Assembly (NCBI RefSeq): GCF_900496965.1 | Contig: NZ_UFQB01000031.1 | Span: forward strand, 1-64,000 | Direction: 5' to 3' | Origin: Achromobacter agilis | GTDB lineage: Bacteria > Pseudomonadota > Gammaproteobacteria > Burkholderiales > Burkholderiaceae_B | DNA: 64,000 bases | Part shown: in pieces, positions 34,449-42,370 of the stretch | How positions within the stretch are numbered: position 1 is the first letter of the stretch | How the letters are laid out: each line of letters begins with the position of its first letter | Notes under the pieces: model-generated | Seen by the model: the letters and a program-made list of their open reading frames with translations, nothing else | The model's database searches: none | Told to the model about the DNA's origin: nothing | Position numbers and translations under genes: made by a program

Positions 34449-35363
34449 ATGCGTTCCGCGCGATCCCTGCCTGCCCTGGTTTCCCTGCGCGCCTTTGAAG
34501 CCGCCGCGCGGCGCCTGAGCTTCTCCCAGGCAGCGCAGGAGCTGTTCGTCACACAAAGCGCCGTCAGCCACCACATCCAGCGCCTGGAAGCGGCGCTGGG
34601 CGTAGCGCTATTCGAACGCCGGACCCGCGCGGTAGCCCTGACGGCGGCCGGCCAGGCCTACTACGAACGGGTGCACGCGGCATTCGAATTGCTGCGCCAG
34701 GGCACCGACGAGATCCGCGCGCCCGCGGCGGCGCGCAGCAAGCTGCGGGTCGGGCTGCTGGCCTCATTCGCCACGCGCTGGCTAGCGCCGCGCCTGGCGG
34801 GATTCGCCGCCGCCCATCCGGACATCGACCTGCAACTGCTGCCCGACATTGCGCTGGCCGACGTCGCGGGCGGCGAGGTCGACGTGGCGATCCGTTACGG
34901 ACGCGGCGCCTGGCCCGGCGTGCGGGCGCGGCTGCTGATGGCAGAGCGCCTGTCCATCGTCTGCGCCCCCGAGCTCATCGCGGGAAAGAAGCGCCCGCGC
35001 AGCCCGGACGACCTGCTGCGCTATCCCCTGCTGACGTCCCACGCCAGGCACCCGTTCGAATGGGACGCCTGGGCGCAACGCCACGGCCTGGACCTCGGCC
35101 GCGTGCGGCCCGTGCGCCTGCACGACTACAACATCGTGGTGGAAGCCGCGTTGGCGGGGCAGGGACTGGCCATGGGACGGCACCGCCTGATCGGCGCCCA
35201 ACTGGCCAGCGGCGCGCTGGTCGAAGCGCTGCCCGGCACCACGCTGGAAGCCCCCCGCATCGGCTGGTGGTTCGTCAGGCCGCGCGGCGCGCTCAGCGAC
35301 GCCGCGGAACGCTTCCACGCCTGGCTGCAGCAGGCCGCCGCGGCGCCGGACGAAACACATTAG
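34449..35363 (+). CDS. LysR-family regulator, GcvA-like
   Basis: 304 residues: N-terminal winged HTH (LPALVSLRAFEAAARRLSFSQAAQELFVTQSAVSHHIQRLE spread over residues 7-48), then a substrate-binding domain with DIDLQLLPDIALADVAGGEVDVAIRYG and the GcvA-like closing VEALPG. These features match the GcvA subgroup of LTTRs that regulate amino-acid metabolism and efflux. It faces the same way as the RidA and aminotransferase genes downstream, about 96 bases on; whether it controls them is not shown. Confidence 0.9.
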   Translation: MRSARSLPALVSLRAFEAAARRLSFSQAAQELFVTQSAVSHHIQRLEAALGVALFERRTRAVALTAAGQAYYERVHAAFELLRQGTDEIRAPAAARSKLRVGLLASFATRWLAPRLAGFAAAHPDIDLQLLPDIALADVAGGEVDVAIRYGRGAWPGVRARLLMAERLSIVCAPELIAGKKRPRSPDDLLRYPLLTSHARHPFEWDAWAQRHGLDLGRVRPVRLHDYNIVVEAALAGQGLAMGRHRLIGAQLASGALVEALPGTTLEAPRIGWWFVRPRGALSDAAERFHAWLQQAAAAPDETH

Positions 35364-35459
35364 TTTTACTCATGTGTACTGTGCAAGAATTGATTGGTCA
35401 CGGCGCGCCGCGGCCGATAGCATGAGGACTGCCCTTTCGATCCCACTCAGGAGTCCCTC

Positions 35460-35933
35460 ATGACCCGCACGATCTCCGGCCGCGTGGCCGAACTTGGCCT
35501 TGCCCTGGAAGCCGCCGCCGCACCCGCCGCCAACTATGTCTCCTGCGTGCAGGAAGGCAATCTGCTCTACATTTCCGGCCAGATCTCCCGCAAGGACGGC
35601 AAGGCGGCCTATCTGGGACGGCTGGGCGACCAGATCTCCGATGTCGACGGCGTGGAAGCCGCGCGCCTGTCCGCGCTGGGTATCCTGTCGCAGATCGCCG
35701 CGGCGACCGGCGACCGTCTGGACCGCGTGGCGCGCGTCGTCCGGCTGGGCGTGTTCGTGGCCAGCACGCCGGACTTCAACCGCCAGAGCGCCGTCGCCAA
35801 CGGCGCCTCCGACCTGATGGTGGACGTGTTCGGCGACGCGGGCCGCCACGCGCGCAGCGCCGTCGGCGTGGCGGCCCTGCCCCAGGGCGTTGCCGTGGAA
35901 GTCGAAGCCGTCGTCGCGCTCAGGCAGGCCTGA
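35460..35933 (+). CDS. RidA-family protein (enamine/imine deaminase-like)
   Basis: 157 residues of the larger YjgF-like type (YjgF_like clade). Seen: YVSCVQEGNLLYISGQISRKDGK, then the AARLSALGILSQIAAATGDRLDRVARVVRLGVFV helical-strand segment and a closing GVAALPQGVAVEVEAVVAL strand. RidA proteins hydrolyse reactive enamines made by PLP enzymes, which fits the PLP aminotransferase 23 bases downstream. AGGAG precedes the ATG. Confidence 0.88.
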   Translation: MTRTISGRVAELGLALEAAAAPAANYVSCVQEGNLLYISGQISRKDGKAAYLGRLGDQISDVDGVEAARLSALGILSQIAAATGDRLDRVARVVRLGVFVASTPDFNRQSAVANGASDLMVDVFGDAGRHARSAVGVAALPQGVAVEVEAVVALRQA

Positions 35934-35956
35934 CCGGCGCCCCCCCTGGAACCGCC

Positions 35957-37153
35957 ATGTCCGCCCCCCTGACCCCCGATGCCATCAAGGCGCTGCGCGG
36001 CCTGACCCCGGGCACGCAAAGCACCGTCCATTTCAATCATGCGGGCGCGTCGCTGCCGTCGGCTGCCACGCTGCAGGCGATCCATGCGCACCTGCAGCGC
36101 GAAGCCGCGCTGGGGCCGATGGAGGCCGGCGTGGCCTCGCGGGAACAAACAGAAAGGGCCCGCCTGCTCGCGGCCCGGCTGCTCAATGCCCAACCGGAAG
36201 AAATCGCGCTTACCGGCGGCAACTCGTCCGGCTGGGGCGCGGCCTTCGCCGCGCTGCCGGCCTGGCGCCCCGGCGACCGCATTCTGGTCGGCCGCCACGA
36301 ATGGGGCGGCAACCTGGCGGCCATGCGGCTCGCGGCACAGCGCACCGGCGCCACGGTGGAAACCATTCCTTCGGACGAAAGCGGCTGCGTGGACGCGCAG
36401 GCGCTGGAAACCATGCTGGACGAACGGGTGCGCCTGATCGCGCTGACCTGGCTGCCCGCCAACGGGGGGCTGATCAATCCGGCAGCCGCCATCGGGCAGG
36501 TGGCGCGGCGGCACGGCATCGCATACTTCGTGGACGCGGCGCAAGCCGTCGGCCAGCTGCCGGTGGACGTGGCGCAGATCGGCTGCGACGTGCTCAGCGG
36601 AGCCGGGCGCAAAGCATTGCGCGGTCCACGCGGCACCGGCCTGCTGTACGTGCGGCGCAGCTTTCTCGACACGCTGACCCCCGCATTCGTGGACACGCAT
36701 TCGGCGCCCCTGGGCGCCGACGGCCAGCCCATGCTCCGCCAGGACGCCGCACGCCTGGAATCCGCCGAGAACGCGCTCTCGCTGCGCTGTGGGCTCGCCA
36801 ACGCTTTGCAGGAAGCCTTGGACATCGGCCTGGACGCCATCCGCGCCCGCATCGATGACGTCGCCCAGGCCTTGCGCGCCGAACTGGCGGCCATTCCCGG
36901 CCTCACCGTGCTGGACCAGGGGCGCGAGCGCTCCGGCCTGGTGGCCTTCAATCTGGCGGGCCGCGACGCCGTCTCGGTGCAGCGCGCCATGGCCGCGCAG
37001 GGCGTGACCATCGGCAGCAACGGCGTGCCCTACACCCCGCTCGACATGGAGGCCCGCAGCCTGACGCAGATCGCGCGGGCGTCGGTCAGCTACCTGACCA
37101 GCGACGCCGAAATCGAGCGGCTGCTGGCCGGACTGCGCGGCCTGGCCACCTAG
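35957..37153 (+). CDS. Class V aminotransferase-fold PLP enzyme
   Basis: 398 residues with the class V (cysteine-desulfurase-like) fold: STVHFNHAGASLPS opening, GGNSSGWGAAFAAL, the AQAVGQLPVDVAQIGCDVLSGAGRKALRGPRGTGLLYVRR segment with the PLP Lys in GRKALRGP, and the C-terminal small domain with RASVSYLTSDAEIERLL. Neighbours suggest amino-acid or selenium/sulfur metabolism; a RidA protein lies just upstream. Precise reaction unknown. Its stop shares a CTAG palindrome with the stop of the opposing EamA gene. Confidence 0.82.
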   Translation: MSAPLTPDAIKALRGLTPGTQSTVHFNHAGASLPSAATLQAIHAHLQREAALGPMEAGVASREQTERARLLAARLLNAQPEEIALTGGNSSGWGAAFAALPAWRPGDRILVGRHEWGGNLAAMRLAAQRTGATVETIPSDESGCVDAQALETMLDERVRLIALTWLPANGGLINPAAAIGQVARRHGIAYFVDAAQAVGQLPVDVAQIGCDVLSGAGRKALRGPRGTGLLYVRRSFLDTLTPAFVDTHSAPLGADGQPMLRQDAARLESAENALSLRCGLANALQEALDIGLDAIRARIDDVAQALRAELAAIPGLTVLDQGRERSGLVAFNLAGRDAVSVQRAMAAQGVTIGSNGVPYTPLDMEARSLTQIARASVSYLTSDAEIERLLAGLRGLAT

Positions 37154-38046
37154 GCGGCCTCGGCGCGACGCGCGAAGGGCGACCACTTCGTGAAGACGAG
37201 CAGGTTGCCCAGCATCACGAGGCCCAGGCCCAGCAGCGCCGGCGGCGTCCATTGATAGCCTTCGGCATACGACGACACGCTCAGGGCCACGACCGGAAAC
37301 AGCACCGTGCAATACGCCGCGCGCGCCGGCCCCATGCGCCCGACCAGCGTCAGGTAGGCCGTGAAACCGACGACGGAGCCGAGGATGGCCAGGTAGAGCA
37401 GGGCGCCCACATAAGTGGCCGAGCCGTCGAACTCGAACGGCAGGCCCGCCGCCACGCAGCCGGCCAGCAGGATCGCCGCGCCATAGAGCATGCTGTAGGC
37501 GTTGCCGGTCAAGGGCCGGATGCCCGCGCGCTGCTGCAGCGACGACAGCATGTTCCCGGTGGAAAAGCAGAAGGTGCCCAGCAGCGCGAAACCCAGGCCA
37601 AGCAGCGTTTCATGGCTGGCTTCCTGGCTGGCCAGTTCCGGCCAGAACAGCAGCACCAGTCCGGCAAAGCCGAACGCGCCGGCCACCATCACGCGCGGCG
37701 CGATGCGCGTGCCGAACCAAAGGCGCGCGTTCAGCGCATTCCACAGGGTCGCCGCCGAAAACACCACCGACACCAGGCCGCTCGGTATCCACTGCGTCGC
37801 GGTGTAGAAGCACAGGAAATTCAGGCAGAACAGGCACAGCCCCTGGCCCACGCACAGCCAATGCCCGCGCCGGTCCAGCCGTTGCAGCTTGCGGGCCAGC
37901 AGCAGGGCCGCGAACAGGATGACGCCCGCCAGCGCGAAGCGGTAGAAGATCGACACCGGAATGGCGACCACGCCCAGCTGGAGCTTGATGGCGATCCAGG
38001 TGGTGCCCCAGATGATGACAGTGAGGAAATACAGGAAGAGGTTCAC
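37150..38046 (-). CDS. EamA/DMT-family permease
   Basis: 298 residues from the GTG at 38046, giving NLFLYFLTVIIWGTTWIAIKLQL as the first helix; ten membrane helices in two EamA repeats follow (VSVVFSAATLWNALNARLWFGTRI is the end of repeat one, LYLAILGSVVGFTAYLTLVGRMGPARAAYCTVLFPVVAL the core of repeat two). Drug/metabolite transporters of this type usually export amino acids or their relatives. Convergent and 4 bases overlapping with the aminotransferase; divergent from an AraC regulator 165 bases away. Confidence 0.88.
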   Translation of the reverse strand: MNLFLYFLTVIIWGTTWIAIKLQLGVVAIPVSIFYRFALAGVILFAALLLARKLQRLDRRGHWLCVGQGLCLFCLNFLCFYTATQWIPSGLVSVVFSAATLWNALNARLWFGTRIAPRVMVAGAFGFAGLVLLFWPELASQEASHETLLGLGFALLGTFCFSTGNMLSSLQQRAGIRPLTGNAYSMLYGAAILLAGCVAAGLPFEFDGSATYVGALLYLAILGSVVGFTAYLTLVGRMGPARAAYCTVLFPVVALSVSSYAEGYQWTPPALLGLGLVMLGNLLVFTKWSPFARRAEAA

Positions 38047-38211
38047 GGTGCGGCGCGCGGCAAGGCGGAAACAGGGACACGGGAATCGGCGGCAGGCGGC
38101 CGCCCAGGGCACCAGTGTGCGCCTGCCGGCGCATGGGCGATTGCCGTTTCTTGCGGTTTTTGCAAGCTCGCGCGCGCGGCGCGCGCAAGATCGCAGTAGC
38201 ATTTCAATCCT

Positions 38212-39102
38212 ATGGCTATCGTTGCTTCGGCCCCGGCCGATTTCTCCGTTTTCCGCACGCTGGCGCGCTCCACCGCGACGCTGCTGCGCGCAGCGCCGCT
38301 GGGCGAAGGCGTCGCGATCTCGCAATGGTCGCGCAGCGCCCACGAAACCCTGGGCTACGAAACGCCCGGCCACCATACGCTGTCGCTCTATCTGCGCGGC
38401 GGCGACAAGTCTTTCCGCGTGGGCCAGAACTCGCTGCACGGCGGCGCCGGCAAGTTCTGCGTCCTGCCGGCCGAACACCACTCGCGCTGGAGCATGAACG
38501 ACACGGTGCATTTCCTGCACCTGTACATTGCGCCGGAGCGCCTGGCCCGCGAAGCCGTCATGCGGCTGGACTGCGAGCCGCGCACGCTGGAACTGCGCGA
38601 CCGCACCTATATCCACGACGACTCGCTGATCGACGTCTGCCGGCAGCTGCTGGGCACCGACTGGGCGCAGCCCGCAGACCGCGTCGCGGCCAGCAGCGCC
38701 GCCGAGACCGTGCTGCATCACCTGCTGAACCAAGGCGTCGCGCGCAAGGCCGGCGCGCCCACGAAAGGCGGGCTTGCCCCCGGCGTGCGGCGGCGCATCA
38801 TGGACTACGTGGACGCGCACCTGGCCGAACCGCTCACGCTGGACCGGCTGGCGGGCGTGGCCGCGCTGTCCACCTACCACTTCGCCCGCATGTTCCATAC
38901 CTCTTTCGGCGAGCCGCCGCACGCGTGGGTCAGGGCCAGGCGCCTGGCGCACGCCCGCGGCCTGCTGGCGGCCGGCAAGGGCGACCTGGCCGGCATCGCC
39001 CAGGCCAGCGGCTTCGGCAATGCCAGCCACCTGGCCCGCGTCTTCCGCGACGCCGTCGGCGTCACGCCCGGCCAATACCGCAGCGCCCGCGGCGGGCACT
39101 GA
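38212..39102 (+). CDS. AraC-family transcriptional regulator
   Basis: 296 residues. C-terminal double HTH: LAEPLTLDRLAGVAALSTYHFARMFHTSFGEPPHAWV and GDLAGIAQASGFGNASHLARVFRDAVGVTPGQYR. The N-terminal part, with SLYLRGGDKSFRVGQNSL, looks like a cupin sensor. Divergent from the EamA permease and may regulate it. Ends close to a short GTCCGG/CCGGAC hairpin at 39112-39131 without T-run. Confidence 0.9.
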   Translation: MAIVASAPADFSVFRTLARSTATLLRAAPLGEGVAISQWSRSAHETLGYETPGHHTLSLYLRGGDKSFRVGQNSLHGGAGKFCVLPAEHHSRWSMNDTVHFLHLYIAPERLAREAVMRLDCEPRTLELRDRTYIHDDSLIDVCRQLLGTDWAQPADRVAASSAAETVLHHLLNQGVARKAGAPTKGGLAPGVRRRIMDYVDAHLAEPLTLDRLAGVAALSTYHFARMFHTSFGEPPHAWVRARRLAHARGLLAAGKGDLAGIAQASGFGNASHLARVFRDAVGVTPGQYRSARGGH

Positions 39103-39141
39103 CGCCCCCTCGTCCGGCCCCGTTTCCGGACCTGCCCGGTC

Positions 39142-39147
39142 TACAAT
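39142..39147 (+). promoter_or_regulatory. Candidate -10 box before the DUF2868 gene
   Basis: TACAAT at 39142-39147, 43 bases before the ATG at 39190. No clear -35 at the normal distance. Confidence 0.3.
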
Positions 39148-39189
39148 GGCCCACCGCCTTTAGGCCTCACCGCGCCTCTGCCCGACGCG

Positions 39190-40632
39190 ATGCCGTCCCC
39201 GACCTCTCGCGACCTTGCCCCCCTGGCTGAATCCGCCAACCCAAGCCGCTTACGCGCGCATTGGCTGGCGGAACTCGTCCGCCTGCGCGAAGCGCACTGG
39301 GGCCCGCTGGAAGACGCAGACGCGGTCCGCCGGGCGCGCCAACTGGACGCGGACCTTCCCGCCCGTATCCTGGCCCGCGCCGGGCTGCTCGCGCAGCGCG
39401 AGCGGCTCGCTCCCCTGGTCGACGCCTGGCGCCGCAGCGCGATGGGCATCCTGGTCGCGCTGTTCGCGCTTGCCGCCCTTTCTGGCGCGGCGGCCGCCCT
39501 GGGCGCGCTAGGCGACGGCTCGCGGCCGGTCAACGTCCTGTGGGCGCTGGGCGCCTTGCTGGGCCTGCACGCGCTGACGTTCCTGCTGTGGTTGTGCAGT
39601 TTCCTCTTCAGGGCGTCCGCCGCAACGGGGCTGGGGCGCCTGTGGCTCTGGGCCACGCGCAAACTCGCCCGCGGCCCGGACGGCGCGCTGGTCCCTCAGG
39701 CCTTCCTGAACCTCCTGGCCCGCGCAGGCGCCCTGCGCGGGCTGTTCGGCGCCATCAGCCACCTGCTGTGGCTCACGGCCCTGTGCGCCGCGCTGGCCAC
39801 CTTGCTGGCCGTGCTGTCCACCGCCAGCTATCGTTTCATCTGGGCCACCACCTTGCTGGCGCCCGACACCTTCGTAGCGCTCACACGCGCCATCGGCTGG
39901 CTGCCGGCCCATCTGGGCTTCCCCATGCCGGACGCCGCCATGGTCCGCGCCAGCGACGGCACGCAGGCCCTGTCCGCCGACGCGCAAGTGCAGTGGTCGG
40001 TCTGGCTGATCGGCGTGCTGGTCGTCTATGGCATCCTGCCGCGCTTGCTGGCCGGAACCCTGTGCGCGGCCAGCACACTGCGCGCGCTGCGCGGCCTGCG
40101 CGTCGATCCCGCGCTGCCGGGCTTTTCCGCCTTGCGCGACAGGCTGGAACCGCCCGCCTTGTCCACCGGCATCGACCGCCCCGTCGATCCGCTGCACGAG
40201 CCCAGGGTGCGCGCGGCGCCCCCGGCAGGCCTGGACGGCCGGCCCGTCGTGCTGGGGCTGGAGCTGCCCGCGGACCTGGAATGGCCGCCCTCGGACGTCC
40301 CCGAGGCCGTGCAGCAGGCCGGCAATCTGGATACCCGCGAGGAACGCAACCGCGTGCTGGACGCGCTGGCCCAGGCCGCGGCCACCCGCCTCCTGATCGC
40401 GTGCGATGCCCGCCAAACGCCCGACCGCGGCACGCTGTCGCTGATCGCGGAACTTGCTGCCCATGCCGCGCAAACCCGCGTCTGGCTCATCCCGCCGCGC
40501 GCAAGCGCCGATGCCGCCGCCACGCGCGCGCCGCTCTGGCGTGAACGCCTGCTCGCGCTGGGCCTGCCCGCGGACGCCATCGTGCAAACGCCTGCCGCCC
40601 CGTTCGCATGGCTGGAGTCCGGCCATGCGTGA
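39190..40632 (+). CDS. DUF2868 membrane protein
   Basis: 480 residues. A 65-residue soluble start, then four hydrophobic segments at about 80-102, 115-140, 195-220 and 272-292, and a C-terminal 180-residue cytoplasmic Ala/Leu/Arg-rich domain. Likeness in layout and partner identifies it as DUF2868, a family of unknown function found almost only beside DUF3482 GTPases. Its stop lies 8 bases inside the GTPase start region. The membrane protein may anchor or be switched by the GTPase. Confidence 0.8.
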   Translation: MPSPTSRDLAPLAESANPSRLRAHWLAELVRLREAHWGPLEDADAVRRARQLDADLPARILARAGLLAQRERLAPLVDAWRRSAMGILVALFALAALSGAAAALGALGDGSRPVNVLWALGALLGLHALTFLLWLCSFLFRASAATGLGRLWLWATRKLARGPDGALVPQAFLNLLARAGALRGLFGAISHLLWLTALCAALATLLAVLSTASYRFIWATTLLAPDTFVALTRAIGWLPAHLGFPMPDAAMVRASDGTQALSADAQVQWSVWLIGVLVVYGILPRLLAGTLCAASTLRALRGLRVDPALPGFSALRDRLEPPALSTGIDRPVDPLHEPRVRAAPPAGLDGRPVVLGLELPADLEWPPSDVPEAVQQAGNLDTREERNRVLDALAQAAATRLLIACDARQTPDRGTLSLIAELAAHAAQTRVWLIPPRASADAAATRAPLWRERLLALGLPADAIVQTPAAPFAWLESGHA

Positions 40633-42013
40633 CGACCTCATCAAGATCGCGCTGGTCGGCCACACCAACACCGGCAAGACCTCGCTGCTGCGCACGCTGA
40701 CCCGCGACACCGGTTTCGGCGAAGTCGCCGACAGCCCCGGCACCACCCGCCACGTCGAAGGCGCGCGCCTGCGGCTGGAAGGGCGCGCGGTGCTCGAATG
40801 GTTCGACACGCCAGGCATGGAAGACAGCATTTCCCTGCTCGAGTACCTGGAACGGCTGGACCGGCCTGGCGAGCGCCTGGACGGCCCCGCCCGGATCCGC
40901 CGCTTCCTGGACACGCCCGAGGCGCACGGCCGCTACGAGCAGGAAGCCCGGGTGCTGGCCAAGATGCTGGACTGCGACGCCGCGCTGTATGTGATCGATG
41001 CGCGCGATCCGGTGCTGGGCAAGCACCGCGACGAACTCGCCATCCTGGCCGCCTGCGGCCGGCCCTTGCTGCCGGTGCTGAACTTCGTCAACGCGCCCGC
41101 GCACCGGGCCGACGAGTGGCGCGGCGCCATGGCCCGCCTGGGGCTGCATGCGGTCGTGGAGTTCGATACCGTCGCGCCGCCGCTGGACGGCGAACAACAG
41201 CTCTATGCCAAGCTCGGCGTGCTGCTGGACCGCCATGCCACCGCGCTGGCGCAGCTGTCCGACAGCCTGGCGGCCCAGCGCCGCGCGCGCCGCGGCGCGG
41301 CCTACGACATGCTGGCCGATCTGCTGGTCGACGCGGCCGCCCTGCACGTCTCCAGCGCCAGCGACGAATCGGCGCTCCTTGCCGCCTCGAACCGGCTGCG
41401 CGAACAGGTGCGCCAGCGCGAGCAGGCCTGCGTCGACGCCCTGCTGGCGCTCTACAACTTCCGCCGCTCCGATTTCGCCGATGATGCGCTGCCGCTGCAG
41501 GGCGAGCGCTGGGGCATGGACCTGTTCCATCCCCAGGCATTGAAGGACATGGGCGTGCAGGTCGGCATGGGCGCCGCCGCCGGCGCGATGGCGGGCGCCG
41601 CGGTGGACCTGTTCAGCGCGGGCCTCAGCCTCGGCACCGGCATGCTGATCGGGGCCGCCGCCGGCGGCCTCTGGCAAGGCGTCGAAAAACTGGGCAAGCG
41701 CGTGGCCGGCAAGCTGCGCGGCTGGCGCGAGATCAGCGTCGACGATGCCGTGCTGCGCCTGCTGGCGCTGCGCCAGCGGCAATTGATCGAAGCCCTGGAG
41801 CGCCGCGGCCATGCCGCGCGCGAGCCGCTGAAACTCGACCGTCCGGATGACGAAGCCTGGCGCAAAGGGCCCTTGCCCGAAGCCTTGAAGGAAGCCCGCA
41901 GCCGGCCCGAATGGTCGGCTCTCGGCGACGGCTACGAAGACAGCGACCGCCGCAAGCGCGTCGTGGGCGCATTGGCGAAAACCCTTGCAGAAGCGCCGCT
42001 GCCCGCGGCATGA
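40625..42013 (+). CDS. DUF3482-containing GTPase
   Basis: 462 residues from ATG at 40625. G domain at the N-terminus: P-loop VGHTNTGKTSL near residue 11-21, switch with SPGTTRHVE, DTPGMED near 61 as G3, and a NFVN element in place of the usual NKxD. After residue 300 a glycine-rich stretch (MGAAAGAMAGAAVDLFSAGLSLG and following GMLIGAAAGGL) suggests membrane insertion, followed by a charged helix. Overlaps the DUF2868 gene by 8 bases, so the pair is translationally coupled. No biological role has been settled for the family. Confidence 0.85.
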   Translation: MRDDLIKIALVGHTNTGKTSLLRTLTRDTGFGEVADSPGTTRHVEGARLRLEGRAVLEWFDTPGMEDSISLLEYLERLDRPGERLDGPARIRRFLDTPEAHGRYEQEARVLAKMLDCDAALYVIDARDPVLGKHRDELAILAACGRPLLPVLNFVNAPAHRADEWRGAMARLGLHAVVEFDTVAPPLDGEQQLYAKLGVLLDRHATALAQLSDSLAAQRRARRGAAYDMLADLLVDAAALHVSSASDESALLAASNRLREQVRQREQACVDALLALYNFRRSDFADDALPLQGERWGMDLFHPQALKDMGVQVGMGAAAGAMAGAAVDLFSAGLSLGTGMLIGAAAGGLWQGVEKLGKRVAGKLRGWREISVDDAVLRLLALRQRQLIEALERRGHAAREPLKLDRPDDEAWRKGPLPEALKEARSRPEWSALGDGYEDSDRRKRVVGALAKTLAEAPLPAA

Positions 42014-42370
42014 CCCGCTGCCCCAGGGAGCGCCGGGGCATCCACCATTCAAGGCTGCCTGCAAGCACGTACTAACCCCAATCCAAACCGATTGACGCTT
42101 AAACGAATGCGTCTATAAGATTCGTTTTGCATCGGCGCGGGTCCGTCCCCGTCCTGATAGTCACAAGGTCACAAGGGGTTGGGTCGATCGTGAAGTCGAA
42201 GTCCTACGCAGTGATTCCCGGCAGCGCCATCATCGGCCCGCGCGCAATTCGCGCCGCGTCCCGCTCGGCCCTACTCCGCCTTTCGTCGTAAGCAGCAACG
42301 CCATGCCCCCGCCCTCGATGGGGCCGGGGCCCTGTCACTTCTGTCGCGCTACCCGCGCACTACACGGAGC
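42014..42370 (+). other. 357-base gap ahead of the peptide transporter operon
   Basis: Holds a good promoter (see 42092-42119), a tandem GTCACAAG repeat (42160-42175), and a leader of about 240 bases. A GTG-started frame of 33 codons (42190-42291; K/R and Ala/Ser rich) after GGGGTTGGG could be a leader peptide, but this is weak. GC-rich inverted repeats lie near 42312-42335. Confidence 0.5.
42092..42119 (+). promoter_or_regulatory. Promoter of the peptide transporter operon
   Basis: TTGACG (42092-42097), 16-base spacer, TATAAG (42114-42119), the closest match to a sigma-70 promoter in the window. It leaves a long leader before the binding-protein gene. Confidence 0.65.

Noticed and set aside
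38160..38200. Alternating GC run that could form Z-DNA before the AraC gene
   Set aside because: Short and in a region of high GC; no evidence beyond composition.
39112..39131. Terminator after the AraC gene at 39102
   Set aside because: Only six base pairs and no T-run; kept as a note in that gene entry.
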